Origin: Mariniblastus fucicola
Lineage (GTDB): Bacteria; Planctomycetota; Planctomycetia; Pirellulales; Pirellulaceae
DNA length: 64,000 bases
Assembly (NCBI RefSeq): GCF_008087665.1
Contig: NZ_CP042912.1
Span: forward strand, 5,952,001 to 6,016,000
Direction: 5' to 3'
Of this stretch, positions 34,825-42,917 are shown piece after piece. Below the pieces are notes generated by a model. That model did not search any database and was not told where the DNA came from. It was given only the letters and a program-made list of their open reading frames with translations. The position numbers and the translations under genes were made by a program. Numbering within the stretch: the stretch's first letter is position 1; each line of letters starts with the position of its first letter.

Positions 34825-36618
34825 CTACGGCTTCTTTGCCAAACCACGGATTTCGCTGGCGTAAAGGCACCGGTCCCATAGCTGAATTTTCGACATTTCG
34901 CCGACTAGTCCATGTGACATTCCGGTTCGAGATTGCTTGTGAGTTGTCCCAAGTGAAAGTCGCGTCTTGCTGTGGCGAAGTACATTTCCCAAATGAATGT
35001 TGCCTCTACTGAAAATGGCTTCACCATTGAGACTAATGGCGAGGTTGCCGACGTAATCTGGCTTGTCCTCAGAGGGATCGTAGGTCAACGCAAAATGAGT
35101 CCATCCGCCAAGCTCATGGCTTAATGCCATATTCTCGTTTAGTTCTGGTTTATTGATTGCAACATGACCGAAACGGTGAAAACTCAGAATGTTCATTTCG
35201 TCTTGTTCGTCCAGCCATACGGTTAATTGGGGAGCGGCCGACTCCCCATAACCGCTGGACTCTCCCAAATGGACAAGGGTCGAACGAGATCGATTGTCCA
35301 AACGCCGTGACTGAAACCAGAAAGTGACACTAAATCCGCGCTTACTCGACAGTTGTGCCTTCTCAAAATGAATTCCTGCGTCAACAGGATTCTTTTCATC
35401 AGTTTCAACCAGCTCAATTGTTGAGTTGGCCTCGTCTTGAAATTCTTCTGTTCTACACTTCCGAACATGGCCGGAATGATATGCTTGAACGCCTTCCCCC
35501 GTATGGTCAGTCATCTTTGGCGGCGTGCCTTGAAACTGAATTGAATACAGAGGATCGGCATTCACAATTGAATGCAGATATCGTTCCGCAGCATTCCAAG
35601 GAAAAGCAATGTAAGAAAACAGCAAGAGTGCGACTGTCAAAACCGTGTACGTTACACGCTTCTTCTGTCGTGCAGTTGCAAGGCTGATGACAAATTCAGT
35701 TGCAGTTGAGTGCCTATCTGTCGATTCAAAGGCGGTTGCGCGTTTTATCACAGATCGTTCAGTTTTCGCAATCTTAGAAAGAGCGAGCTGGAGTTGGCGC
35801 TTCGGAAGATGCTCCCTTGGCTTAAGACCGCCGCTCAATAGCTTGCTCGCCACTACACCGAGGCTATAGATGTCGCTGGAAGAATCAACCCGATCTCCAG
35901 CAGCTTGTTCAGGTGACATGTAGAGTTCGGTGCCACTGTAACCTGAGGAAAGAGATTGAGATTCTGCGATTCCGAAATCGCAGACGGCGACCCTGCCATC
36001 TAGGCCAATCAATATGTTCGATGGTTTAACATCACGATGGACGTAGCCTTGTTCGTGCGCAAAGTCCAATGCGTTTGCGACTCGCCGCAGGATATCAATG
36101 CAGGCTCCAAAGGTAAGAGGCCGACCGTCGGCATACTCGGCGAGAGTGTATCCCTCGATTAGCTCCGTTACAAAGTAAACAGTCTCGCCATCTCGGCCAA
36201 CTTCGTAGACTTGTACGATATGCTCGTGTCTCAGTTTTGATAGAAGTCTTGCTTCTTTCAGAAATGGATCGAGTTCAAAATCAATGTTTGTGTCGGGGCA
36301 ATTCTGCACCTTGATCGCAACGTCACGCTGGAGGTGAGGATCAAATGCGAGCCATACCGTACCGAATGTTCCAGCCCCGATTATTTCGCGAATCTCAAAC
36401 CGGCCTAACCGCTTTGCAGAATCAAAGTCCCCGACTCCAAAAAAGTCATTCTGTCGTTGCTTTACCCATTCGAGAGCTGTGATCATTTCAGTGACTTGAG
36501 TAGTCAGCTCAGGATGGTCTATGCAGAGCTCGCGAAGTGTCAACTTCTTGCGTGTTTCAATTTCATTCTCCCATCGGTCCACGAGTTCGTGAACGACGTC
36601 CATTTGAGCACTGGCCAT
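34825..36618 (-). CDS. Ser/Thr protein kinase with membrane helix and LamG-like C-terminus
   Basis: 597 residues. Kinase motifs: glycine loop GAGTFGTVWL near 81, VAIKV lysine near 99, catalytic HRDVKPSN near 195 and DFG near 215. A membrane helix (TVLTVALLLFSYIAF) near 325 leads to a ~230-residue concanavalin/LamG-like domain (FSVTFWFQSRR, W.HFALTYDP). It overlaps the sigma factor stop (TAATG), a pairing common in planctomycetes. The kinase probably senses an external ligand; the target is unknown. Confidence 0.87.
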   Translation of the reverse strand: MASAQMDVVHELVDRWENEIETRKKLTLRELCIDHPELTTQVTEMITALEWVKQRQNDFFGVGDFDSAKRLGRFEIREIIGAGTFGTVWLAFDPHLQRDVAIKVQNCPDTNIDFELDPFLKEARLLSKLRHEHIVQVYEVGRDGETVYFVTELIEGYTLAEYADGRPLTFGACIDILRRVANALDFAHEQGYVHRDVKPSNILIGLDGRVAVCDFGIAESQSLSSGYSGTELYMSPEQAAGDRVDSSSDIYSLGVVASKLLSGGLKPREHLPKRQLQLALSKIAKTERSVIKRATAFESTDRHSTATEFVISLATARQKKRVTYTVLTVALLLFSYIAFPWNAAERYLHSIVNADPLYSIQFQGTPPKMTDHTGEGVQAYHSGHVRKCRTEEFQDEANSTIELVETDEKNPVDAGIHFEKAQLSSKRGFSVTFWFQSRRLDNRSRSTLVHLGESSGYGESAAPQLTVWLDEQDEMNILSFHRFGHVAINKPELNENMALSHELGGWTHFALTYDPSEDKPDYVGNLAISLNGEAIFSRGNIHLGNVLRHSKTRLSLGTTHKQSRTGMSHGLVGEMSKIQLWDRCLYASEIRGLAKKP

Positions 36619-37226
36619 TAGATCCCTTCAGGCAATTCACAGTTGGCACGCAGATATAGACACGCTTCACGGAACCGCCTTTGGACCGTCTTTGTCGAAC
36701 ATTCGAGCGCAGCTGCGATCTCGGCGTGAGTCATCACTTCGTACCAGCACATCTCAAAAACGATTCGTTGCTGGTCATCAAGGGACTCGATCGCACGATG
36801 GAATTCAGTCCATTGGACGAGCCGTTTAGGATTATGGGTTCCACTAATTGAAGATCGTGACTGAACGGCGGCATCAAGCTGGCCATTCTTGGTGTCGTGA
36901 TTCGCTCCAATCCCCAAAGGTCCGTAATGCTTTCGAGCCAAGTCAGTTAGCGCTCGCGAGAAGTGCAGCCTGCAAAGGCCAAATAACTGTGCGGTCGACT
37001 GAGGAGATACGTCTTCCAGAGAGCGATATAAACGCAGCATCGCTCGCTGCAAGACGTCATCCGTCAACTCCCAACGTCGGACTCTTGGGTTTTGGCGCAG
37101 AAGCCGTGATGCTGTGGCCCGAAATCGCAACGTCATAGCCTCAACCAGTTCTTCCCGAGCACTCGCATCCCCTCGCGTCAGTCTTTTGATAACAGGTTCC
37201 AGTGATTGAGTCTGTTGGTTTTCCAT
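36618..37226 (-). CDS. ECF-type RNA polymerase sigma factor
   Basis: 202 residues. Region 2 is the helix pair with WELTDDVLQRAMLRLYRSL near 50. Region 4 is DDQQRIVFEMCWYEVMTHAEIAAALECS followed by TVQRRFREA near 160. It is the first gene of an operon with the LamG kinase. Planctomycete ECF factors fused or linked to kinases often act without a classic anti-sigma factor; that link is inferred here. Confidence 0.87.
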   Translation of the reverse strand: MENQQTQSLEPVIKRLTRGDASAREELVEAMTLRFRATASRLLRQNPRVRRWELTDDVLQRAMLRLYRSLEDVSPQSTAQLFGLCRLHFSRALTDLARKHYGPLGIGANHDTKNGQLDAAVQSRSSISGTHNPKRLVQWTEFHRAIESLDDQQRIVFEMCWYEVMTHAEIAAALECSTKTVQRRFREACLYLRANCELPEGI

Positions 37227-37398
37227 AGCTTGTCAAGATTGGAATGATCGCAGAATGAAAACCGAAATTTTAGTCAATAGATTCCAGAAATGCTGTCCAC
37301 CACGTGAGAGTTTACTCGCTTAGTAAATAAATGTTTAAGCGATGCTACGTCAGGACTGAAGTGCGTCTTGTAATCACCCGAATTAATTAAAGAGCAAA

Positions 37399-37710
37399 AT
37401 GAATGCACCATACGCAGCAACGCGAAATTGCATTTTTCACTTGATATTGTTCGTATTCTTAACGGGATGCCATCCCGCTTCGGAGGTGCCGCCGATCGCA
37501 TCGGGATCACATCCAATCTCTTCACTTTTGAAAGCTGACGTCGATGCAAAAAACAGAGTGAAACAAGTAACTAAAAATACGTTTGAAGAATCTGGCCTAA
37601 CTCCATTCATCGAGAGCATTGGGGTCTACCTGAAGGAACTCGAAAAACTCGATGCCAGCAAGTGCCCCGCGGATTTCCAAGAGGCGTTTCAGGATTTGCT
37701 GGACTGTTGA
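37399..37710 (+). CDS. Small lipoprotein
   Basis: 103 residues from ATG. Signal region ends at lipobox LTGC near residue 24. The mature part is polar and helical (VKQVTKNTFEESGLTPFIES). It is divergent from the sigma factor operon across 172 bp. No family recognised. Confidence 0.6.
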   Translation: MNAPYAATRNCIFHLILFVFLTGCHPASEVPPIASGSHPISSLLKADVDAKNRVKQVTKNTFEESGLTPFIESIGVYLKELEKLDASKCPADFQEAFQDLLDC

Positions 37711-37805
37711 CTGAGTCGTTTATCGTCTTTCTCATCTGCCTCGGCGTATTGGCCGTCGCTTTGATTCACGATGGCGCGATTCGTTTGAGGCCTACTCGTC
37801 ACTGA
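37707..37805 (+). CDS. Tiny membrane protein coupled to the lipoprotein gene
   Basis: 32 residues from TTG 37707, which overlaps the lipoprotein stop (TTGA). One hydrophobic helix (ESFIVFLICLGVLAVALI) and a short basic tail. Coupling and topology support translation, but the length makes it uncertain. Confidence 0.4.
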   Translation: MTESFIVFLICLGVLAVALIHDGAIRLRPTRH

Positions 37806-38230
37806 ACAGACCGCACCATGCAAAGCTCATGCCCTGCACCCGGCTTCGTCCGGGCTGCAAGGCGATTGACACGCATGGTGGGCCGTGCAGTTCCTACCCT
37901 CAGCAGCAGATTTCTCGGCAGGTTATGAATAGCGATTCCCGGTAGCGTTGGAGGGGTTCCTGTCGAGAGCTGGCTTCAGCTCAAACAAACAAAAACGCCT
38001 GCAAGGGCAACCGGGCGTTATGTCTGGCACCAGTGGGAGATCGAAGACTTCCAAACCCGCCCGGTCGCCTATGTGGGCGGCCGGGCACTTTGGGATTTTT
38101 TTAGCTATTGGTCAGCAGGGCGTTGCTGAGGATTACGCTACGACAGCCAACCCGACCCGTAGTCAGTAACTTTCCTTTCTCCATCGACTTTCCCGCAAGT
38201 TGCTTCTGATCCACCACCGCCAAGCGTCGC
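37806..38230. other. Non-coding structured region upstream of the integrase
   Basis: No convincing protein-coding frame. Several hairpins are visible: GCACCCGG with CCGGGCTGC near 37837-37862, AACGCC with GGGCGTT near 37995-38020, and a strong terminator at 38059. It could be a small RNA gene ending at that terminator. I did not match it to tmRNA, SRP RNA, RNase P or a group II intron. Confidence 0.35.
38059..38102 (+). terminator. Strong intrinsic terminator
   Basis: GCCCGGTCGCC (38059-38069) pairs with GGCGGCCGGGC (38076-38086), and an eight-T run follows at 38095-38102. It separates the region before it from the integrase. Confidence 0.75.
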
Positions 38231-38403
38231 TGCCCCAACCCCTTCTTCAACAACTGCTTGGCTTCATTGACTCGTTGTGAAACCAGCATCACTTCCAGTG
38301 ACTCCGGCGTGGTCATCAACAACTCAGCAGGTTGCTTCAGGAACTTCTTACGAGCCGAATCATTGGTGTCTCCATGCCAGACGAAGTGGCAAAGCCCGAC
38401 CAT
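38230..38403 (-). pseudogene. BrxHI/Lhr-like helicase fragment
   Basis: Minus-strand text WHGDTNDSARKKFLKQPAEL and TTPESLEVMLVSQRV matches the motif Ia-II stretch of the BrxHI protein at 4862 (WHGDVKASARKKILKEPPDI, TTPESIEVMLVSQSV). The match ends before the DEIH box and no frame continues on either side. This is a short remnant of a second helicase gene. 38404-38612 holds nothing I can call. Confidence 0.72.
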
Positions 38404-38612
38404 TTCGGTATACAGATCCCAATCGCTCAGACTGGTTGTTCAACCCCGCACCAATCTATACCTGGCCGGATGTCCGGAATTCAGGCCAGTCTGGATCAGT
38501 TGCCTGTGGGTCGGCCGCGGCGGCGCACAAATGCAAGCAGTTCTCAACTTCCTTGTTGCCATTCGACAAATCTCCTACGTTAAAACTCCCACCTTCACAG
38601 GAGTTTATTGCG

Positions 38613-39950
38613 ATGAGCCCTTCATCCCCCGCACACCGACAGCCTCCAATACACACGTACAATAACGGTCAGCCCTACCAGATCGCTCGTGGACGTGCCG
38701 CTCAACGGTCCCCGCTGGAACACGCGGTTCGTAAAGGACATTCGATTCTTCGCGGTCGCCCTACGTCTGACGAATTTCTCGCCAGCGTCAAACGCGAACT
38801 CAAGATTCGCAAATACGCCAGCAACAGCATCACAAATTACGTTTCCGCACTCAACGGATTCCTCGCCTGGTTCGGCGCAGCACCTAATTCGGTCACAAGC
38901 GAAGACGTCCGGAATTATCTGGAAATGCTTGTCGATGGCGGCGCCAGTTCGTCACATCTTGCCGTCAACCTGAGTGCCATCCGCACTGCTTTCGACAAGT
39001 TTTGCTGTCGCGATGTAACGCTCGGACTGGCGACGCCACGTCAAAAGAAACGGCAACCCGTCGTCCTGGCCGCAGCAGAAGTCACACGAATTTTCAACGC
39101 TGCGCCAACTCGAATGAGCAAACTGGCGATCGGCATCATGTACGCAGCCGGTCTCCGCAATAGCGAACTCTGCAAACTGCGCGTTCATGATCTGGATTTT
39201 GATCGCCAAACCATTCGTGTCGCCAATGGAAAAGGCGCATCGGATCGACTGGTCATGCTACCCGTTTCATTTACAACTGCCCTCAAAGCAGCCTGTGTAG
39301 AGCGACAGGGAGACGACTATATTTTCCCGTCATTGAATCACCGCGAAAACCGCCACATATCTCCTCGAACGTTGCAACGCTGGGTTATAACCGCAGCCGA
39401 CCTGGCTGGCGTTGCCAAGCGAGTTACGCCGCACTCATTCCGACACGCATTTGCAACTCACCTGCTGGAAAACGGCACCGACATTCGTTTCATTCAAAAA
39501 CTGCTGGGACATCAACGTCTGGAAACAACAACGATCTACACGCACGTTGCCAAACTCAATACGGCCAGAGTTGTCAGTCCACTGGACCAACTGCAAAAGT
39601 CGAACGCGGTCGATAAATCCAACAATGAATCCAGCCGCGACTCACGTTCGGTGGGACGATTGCAGATACTGATGACACCGCATGGCAACGGTCAGTCAGC
39701 CGATGTTTCCCTGCTCATCCCCAGCCCGATACCTGGCGAACAGGTCATCCTTGATGGAATTCTGGTTCGCCTGGATGCGTGCAAGTGGGTTCAACTTGAA
39801 CTTCCTTTGGCGGAGGACTGGATTCCTCTCCTGAGCGCACTTCCGGCAATCCAGCGAGAGCGAATACTGTCCCCGGAGTTCTTCGAAAACATCCGCGGCC
39901 ACATCAGCAGTCGGTTCCTGGCGACTATTCCGGATCAACGGTCCGGTTGA
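38613..39950 (+). CDS. Tyrosine recombinase at the head of the cassette array (IntI-like, atypical)
   Basis: 445 residues from ATG 38613, with AGGAG 9 nt upstream. N-terminal SAM-like DNA-binding domain about 50-135. Catalytic set visible: R182, K207, H274, R277, H300 and nucleophile Y309 (IYTHV), then VSPLDQL as in integron integrases. The ~20-residue helix insertion that marks classical IntI is absent: only about 19 residues separate MLPVSF from the IFPSL strand. A ~115-residue C-terminal extension (331-445) has no recognised domain. It reads toward the array, an 'inverted' layout reported for Treponema and some planctomycetes. It probably recombines attI and attC sites. Confidence 0.85.
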   Translation: MSPSSPAHRQPPIHTYNNGQPYQIARGRAAQRSPLEHAVRKGHSILRGRPTSDEFLASVKRELKIRKYASNSITNYVSALNGFLAWFGAAPNSVTSEDVRNYLEMLVDGGASSSHLAVNLSAIRTAFDKFCCRDVTLGLATPRQKKRQPVVLAAAEVTRIFNAAPTRMSKLAIGIMYAAGLRNSELCKLRVHDLDFDRQTIRVANGKGASDRLVMLPVSFTTALKAACVERQGDDYIFPSLNHRENRHISPRTLQRWVITAADLAGVAKRVTPHSFRHAFATHLLENGTDIRFIQKLLGHQRLETTTIYTHVAKLNTARVVSPLDQLQKSNAVDKSNNESSRDSRSVGRLQILMTPHGNGQSADVSLLIPSPIPGEQVILDGILVRLDACKWVQLELPLAEDWIPLLSALPAIQRERILSPEFFENIRGHISSRFLATIPDQRSG

Positions 39951-40096
39951 CGGGGCTGGGTTCCAGATCCTTCAACATCGAAAAGTACTCTCGGGTTCGC
40001 GGTACGCGCTATCCGGACTTTTCTTCGACTCCCGGCCACCATTTCAGTCCAAATCAGCCCAGTTCTTGGCTCTACGCTGTCTCACTACCACGCAAT

Positions 40097-40125
40097 TTGC
40101 CGTGGCCACCTGTAATCGCTAGAAT
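40097..40125 (+). promoter_or_regulatory. Candidate array promoter (Pc) between integrase and attI
   Basis: TTGCCG (40097-40102), exactly 17 bp, TAGAAT (40120-40125), facing the first cassette and ending 49 bp before the recombination core. The spacing and hexamers equal those of the promoters inside the attC sites. It would drive cassette 1 and any newly inserted cassette. Confidence 0.65.
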
Positions 40126-40158
40126 GCCGATCTGTTATTTCGTATTTCACGACACATT

Positions 40159-40183
40159 GTCGTACATAATTCCGTTGTACGAC
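40159..40183 (+). other. attI-like primary recombination site
   Basis: GTCGTACA (40159-40166) and TGTACGAC (40176-40183) are perfect 8-bp inverted arms around a 9-bp centre, with core GTTGTAC at 40174-40180. This is a simple site of the attI/core type, without the long loop of attC, 208 bp after the integrase stop and directly before cassette 1. The 240-bp stretch 39951-40190 carries only this site and the promoter. Confidence 0.72.
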
Positions 40184-40190
40184 CTACCGA

Positions 40191-40592
40191 ATGGTGGATA
40201 TCACGCACTCACTTCTCGACGACGAACAGCTCCGCGCTCACTTTGTGCCCGCAATGTCCTCTCGTCATAAACCGTGGTTCATCACTCTGACGCGTGATGG
40301 CGAACTTTCAAACTCCGCCGAACCTTTGGACCATCGCCCATCCGTGCTCCTGCCTGATGCGGAACTCCAGCAGCTCGCCACTGCTTTAGCCGCGATCGAC
40401 ATTGACTACATGCCGGGTGCCACGGCCGATGGTGCCGATCACCGGACGCTGACGTATCGCGTTGGCTCCCGTGTTCGCCATATCATGCTCGTCGATGGCG
40501 TTTCGTCGGACTTCGCTCGCAAATCGCAATTCAATACTGCTTGGAAACTGCTCGGCAAGCTCGCCCAGCGGGTGACACGCAAGCAGGGGTGA
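40191..40592 (+). CDS. Cassette 1: hypothetical protein
   Basis: 133 residues, ATG 7 nt after the attI-like site and no Shine-Dalgarno. A compact soluble protein (PWFITLTRDGELSNS, RVGSRVRHIMLVDGVSSD); no family recognised. An identical copy lies at 45078 as cassette 10. Being first, it should be read from the promoter at 40097. Confidence 0.7.
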   Translation: MVDITHSLLDDEQLRAHFVPAMSSRHKPWFITLTRDGELSNSAEPLDHRPSVLLPDAELQQLATALAAIDIDYMPGATADGADHRTLTYRVGSRVRHIMLVDGVSSDFARKSQFNTAWKLLGKLAQRVTRKQG

Positions 40593-40594
40593 CG

Positions 40595-40737
40595 GTCGTA
40601 CAACATGGTTTTTACGCTAGGCCTGCGGCACACCTTGGCTCTTTGGCAACGGGCCATGGCCTTGGTACAATTCTTGGTAGTTCAGACATCGCTCGCTTCG
40701 TTTAGGGCGGTGTCGTAAAAACCTTCCGTTAGGCGAC
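40595..40737 (+). repeat. attC site 1
   Basis: R'' GTCGTACAAC 40595-40604, R' GTTAGGCGAC 40728-40737, with L'' GGTTTTTACG and L' CGTAAAAACC pairing inside. Embedded promoter: TTGGCA 40643-40648, 17 bp, TACAAT 40666-40671. Confidence 0.88.
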
Positions 40738-40745
40738 CTCAGTTA

Positions 40746-41177
40746 ATGGCAGCTCTCGACCGTCTTCTTGATCGCATTGGCGATCCGCTCGATGCGTCGA
40801 AGCCGCGCCCGCTCGTCACGCTCGAAGAGTTCTTCACCGACAACGACGATACTGAATCACTTGGGCCGTACGCACGTTGCCGTTTTGGCCCAACCGAGTT
40901 CTACGCGGTGTTGGTTGGTCAGCGCAACGTGGCTGGAATCCACGATGTCCGGATCGAAATCGCACCTGAGATCTCGCCGTCTGGTTGGCCACGCGCCGAT
41001 ACTGTTTGGATTGTGTCCGACTTCAACCGACGTGAATTGCCCCGACAGATTACGCCAGAATTTTGGGACGGATTCTTGCCCGTCGATTGGTTGTCTTATC
41101 CGCGATATGATGGTGTGGCCACCGAACCTCTAGCCATTCCCGATGGCGCATTCGTGTCGGGGTTCGACTACTCTTAG
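40746..41177 (+). CDS. Cassette 2: hypothetical protein
   Basis: 143 residues from ATG. Acidic, soluble; PTEFYAVLVGQRNVAG and TVWIVSDFNRRELP suggest a beta-rich fold. No known domain. The cassette 5' end and its own attC R'' are complementary over 10 bp (GTTAGGCGAC / GTCGCCTAAC). Confidence 0.68.
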   Translation: MAALDRLLDRIGDPLDASKPRPLVTLEEFFTDNDDTESLGPYARCRFGPTEFYAVLVGQRNVAGIHDVRIEIAPEISPSGWPRADTVWIVSDFNRRELPRQITPEFWDGFLPVDWLSYPRYDGVATEPLAIPDGAFVSGFDYS

Positions 41178-41184
41178 TGGCACG

Positions 41185-41330
41185 GTCGCCTAACATGGTT
41201 TTTACGCTGAGGCCCTTCGGGCACACCTTGGCTCTTTGGCAACGGGCATTGGTCTTGGTACAATCTTCCGTAGTTCAGGCATCGTTCGCTTCGTTCAGGG
41301 CGGTGTCGTAAAAACCTTCCGTTATACGCC
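41185..41330 (+). repeat. attC site 2
   Basis: R'' GTCGCCTAAC 41185-41194, R' GTTATACGCC 41321-41330. Promoter: TTGGCA 41236-41241, 17 bp, TACAAT 41259-41264. Confidence 0.88.
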
Positions 41331-41342
41331 CCTAGGTTTTCG

Positions 41343-41678
41343 ATGGGCATAGACTTCCGTGACACCGATGGCGCACCTCTGGGTGATGGCAGCTGCATGA
41401 CCGGCTATTGGTCGCATGCGATGATTCTGCTCCCCCAGCTCGCGGACTTTCTCGCCGAGCTATCTCATTCCTCCAATCTCCTGCCACGCGACACCGCGAC
41501 GTTCGACCCCAATTCCCTGTTTGTGTTCGACGCCGCCTCGGACACGGTGAAAATTGCCGATCGCAACGAACTGACTCGTTTGTTGCGGTGCTGCTCTGAC
41601 GTCTCGTCGCATGACGACTATCCGTTTTTCGCAGTCTTGGTTGATGCGTTGCGTGACTGGACTCGGCCGCAATCGTAG
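41343..41678 (+). CDS. Cassette 3: hypothetical protein
   Basis: 111 residues from ATG 41343. Helical (AMILLPQLADFLAELSHSS) then LFVFDAASDTVKIADRNEL; no family recognised. Start and end cores match over 12 bp (GTTATACGCCCC / GGGGCGTATAAC), the longest agreement early in the array. Confidence 0.66.
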   Translation: MGIDFRDTDGAPLGDGSCMTGYWSHAMILLPQLADFLAELSHSSNLLPRDTATFDPNSLFVFDAASDTVKIADRNELTRLLRCCSDVSSHDDYPFFAVLVDALRDWTRPQS

Positions 41679-41683
41679 TGGCC

Positions 41684-41831
41684 GGGGCGTATAACATGGT
41701 TTTTACGCTGAGGCCCTTCGGGCACACCTTGGCTCTTTGGCAACGGGCCATGGCCTTGGTACAATCTCTCGTAGTTCAGGCATCGCTCGCTTCGTTTAGG
41801 GCGGTGTCGTAAAAACCTTCCGTTGTGCGAC
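41684..41831 (+). repeat. attC site 3
   Basis: R'' GGGGCGTATAAC 41684-41695, R' GTTGTGCGAC 41822-41831. Promoter: TTGGCA 41737-41742, 17 bp, TACAAT 41760-41765. Confidence 0.88.
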
Positions 41832-41844
41832 CTCAGGTGAACCA

Positions 41845-42297
41845 ATGCCGTGGGAATTCCGCGCTACTTGTCCTGAGTGTTCTCATGAATGGGAGGCCCT
41901 CACGTACACCGAGTGGATCGGCTCGGCGACGTCCGACACGCCGGTCCGACGATTCTTCTGTCCCGATTGCACAACGCATGTTTCAATCGCCACCGACTTC
42001 GACCGCGCGTCGTTCCAGAATTGGCTTCGTGGTCACCAACACTACCTGACTGCATCGGGTTTCCTGGCGCACAACATCGGTTTGATCGTCGCAATCTGTG
42101 ATTCGACACCGGGCTATCTCCTACCACTCGATACCCTGTGGTCACAACTTCACTGCCCTCCATGTGACACACCTCTAGTCGAGGGCTCGATGGACGCTCA
42201 CCCAGTCACCTGCCCAAATTGCGGGAAATGCAACGCGAAGTCACACGGTTGCCATGCCCATGTGTCGGTGCTTCGCGATGTGGACGACCAAACGTAG
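41845..42297 (+). CDS. Cassette 4: zinc-ribbon protein
   Basis: 150 residues. Three CxxC pairs (CPEC near 9, CPDC near 40 and CPNC near 126), plus a CPPC near 104, suggest two zinc ribbons framing a helical middle (SFQNWLRGHQHYL). Probably nucleic-acid or protein binding; function unknown. Identical protein in cassette 6. Its 5' core (GTTGTGCGAC) does not match its own R'' (GTCACATACC), so this cassette end has been altered. Confidence 0.7.
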   Translation: MPWEFRATCPECSHEWEALTYTEWIGSATSDTPVRRFFCPDCTTHVSIATDFDRASFQNWLRGHQHYLTASGFLAHNIGLIVAICDSTPGYLLPLDTLWSQLHCPPCDTPLVEGSMDAHPVTCPNCGKCNAKSHGCHAHVSVLRDVDDQT

Positions 42298-42304
42298 TGC
42301 AACG

Positions 42305-42449
42305 GTCACATACCATGGTTTTTACGCAGAGACCCTTCGGGCACACCTTCCACGTTTGGCGACGCGGGCTGGCCTTGGTACAATTTCCTCAGTTCAGGCA
42401 TCGTTCGCTTCGTTTAGGACGGTGTCGGAAAAACCTTCCGTTGTGCGAC
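42305..42449 (+). repeat. attC site 4
   Basis: R'' is degenerate (GTCACATACC 42305-42314, the AAC is ACC); R' GTTGTGCGAC 42440-42449; L' reads CGGAAAAACC. Promoter: TTGGCG 42356-42361, 17 bp, TACAAT 42379-42384. Confidence 0.82.
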
Positions 42450-42459
42450 TCGATCAACC

Positions 42460-42756
42460 ATGAAGCCCAACCCGTATGAATCTACGAGTCCGGGCCACGT
42501 TGTCGCCAAAAGGACTGGCATCTGGCACTGGCTTGCAGTTGCCGTCTCGTTTTTGTTTTGCTCGATTCCGGCTGGCGTTGCAGCTTACGCATGGGTAACA
42601 CATTGGCAATGGCAGCGCACGGGGGCCTACGCGCGGAACAGTTTCCCGATGAACAAATTCGCTACCGATGCAACGTGGGTGGCAATTGCTTGTATCGCAA
42701 TCACGGGCTGTTGCTGGGGCGTGTGGGCGATAGCAAATCGCAAACGTCATCCGTAG
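42460..42756 (+). CDS. Cassette 5: small two-helix membrane protein
   Basis: 98 residues. Begins MKPNPYES, a start common in planctomycete membrane proteins, then two hydrophobic helices (about 24-46 and 70-92). No enzymatic motif. The same protein is in cassette 7. Confidence 0.68.
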   Translation: MKPNPYESTSPGHVVAKRTGIWHWLAVAVSFLFCSIPAGVAAYAWVTHWQWQRTGAYARNSFPMNKFATDATWVAIACIAITGCCWGVWAIANRKRHP

Positions 42757-42761
42757 GTTCC

Positions 42762-42904
42762 GTCGCACAACATGGTTTTTACGCTGAGGCCTACGGCACA
42801 CCGCTGTCGTTTGTTGAAGCCTCCCACTGGTGGTAGAATCTCCCTTTGTTCAAACTTGAATGGCATCGCAACGGCGGTGTCGTAAAAACCTTCCGTTGTG
42901 CGAC
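42762..42904 (+). repeat. attC site 5
   Basis: R'' GTCGCACAAC 42762-42771, R' GTTGTGCGAC 42895-42904. Promoter: TTGTTG 42811-42816, 17 bp, TAGAAT 42834-42839. Confidence 0.87.
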
Positions 42905-42917
42905 CTCAGGTGAACCA

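Noticed and set aside
37806-38102. tmRNA, SRP RNA, RNase P or group II intron
   Set aside because: None of their diagnostic motifs (tag frame, GGAAG tetraloop core, P4 helix, domain V) could be found.
38613-39950. Calling the recombinase a standard IntI
   Set aside because: The IntI-specific helix insertion is absent and a long C-terminal extension is present, so no gene symbol is given.
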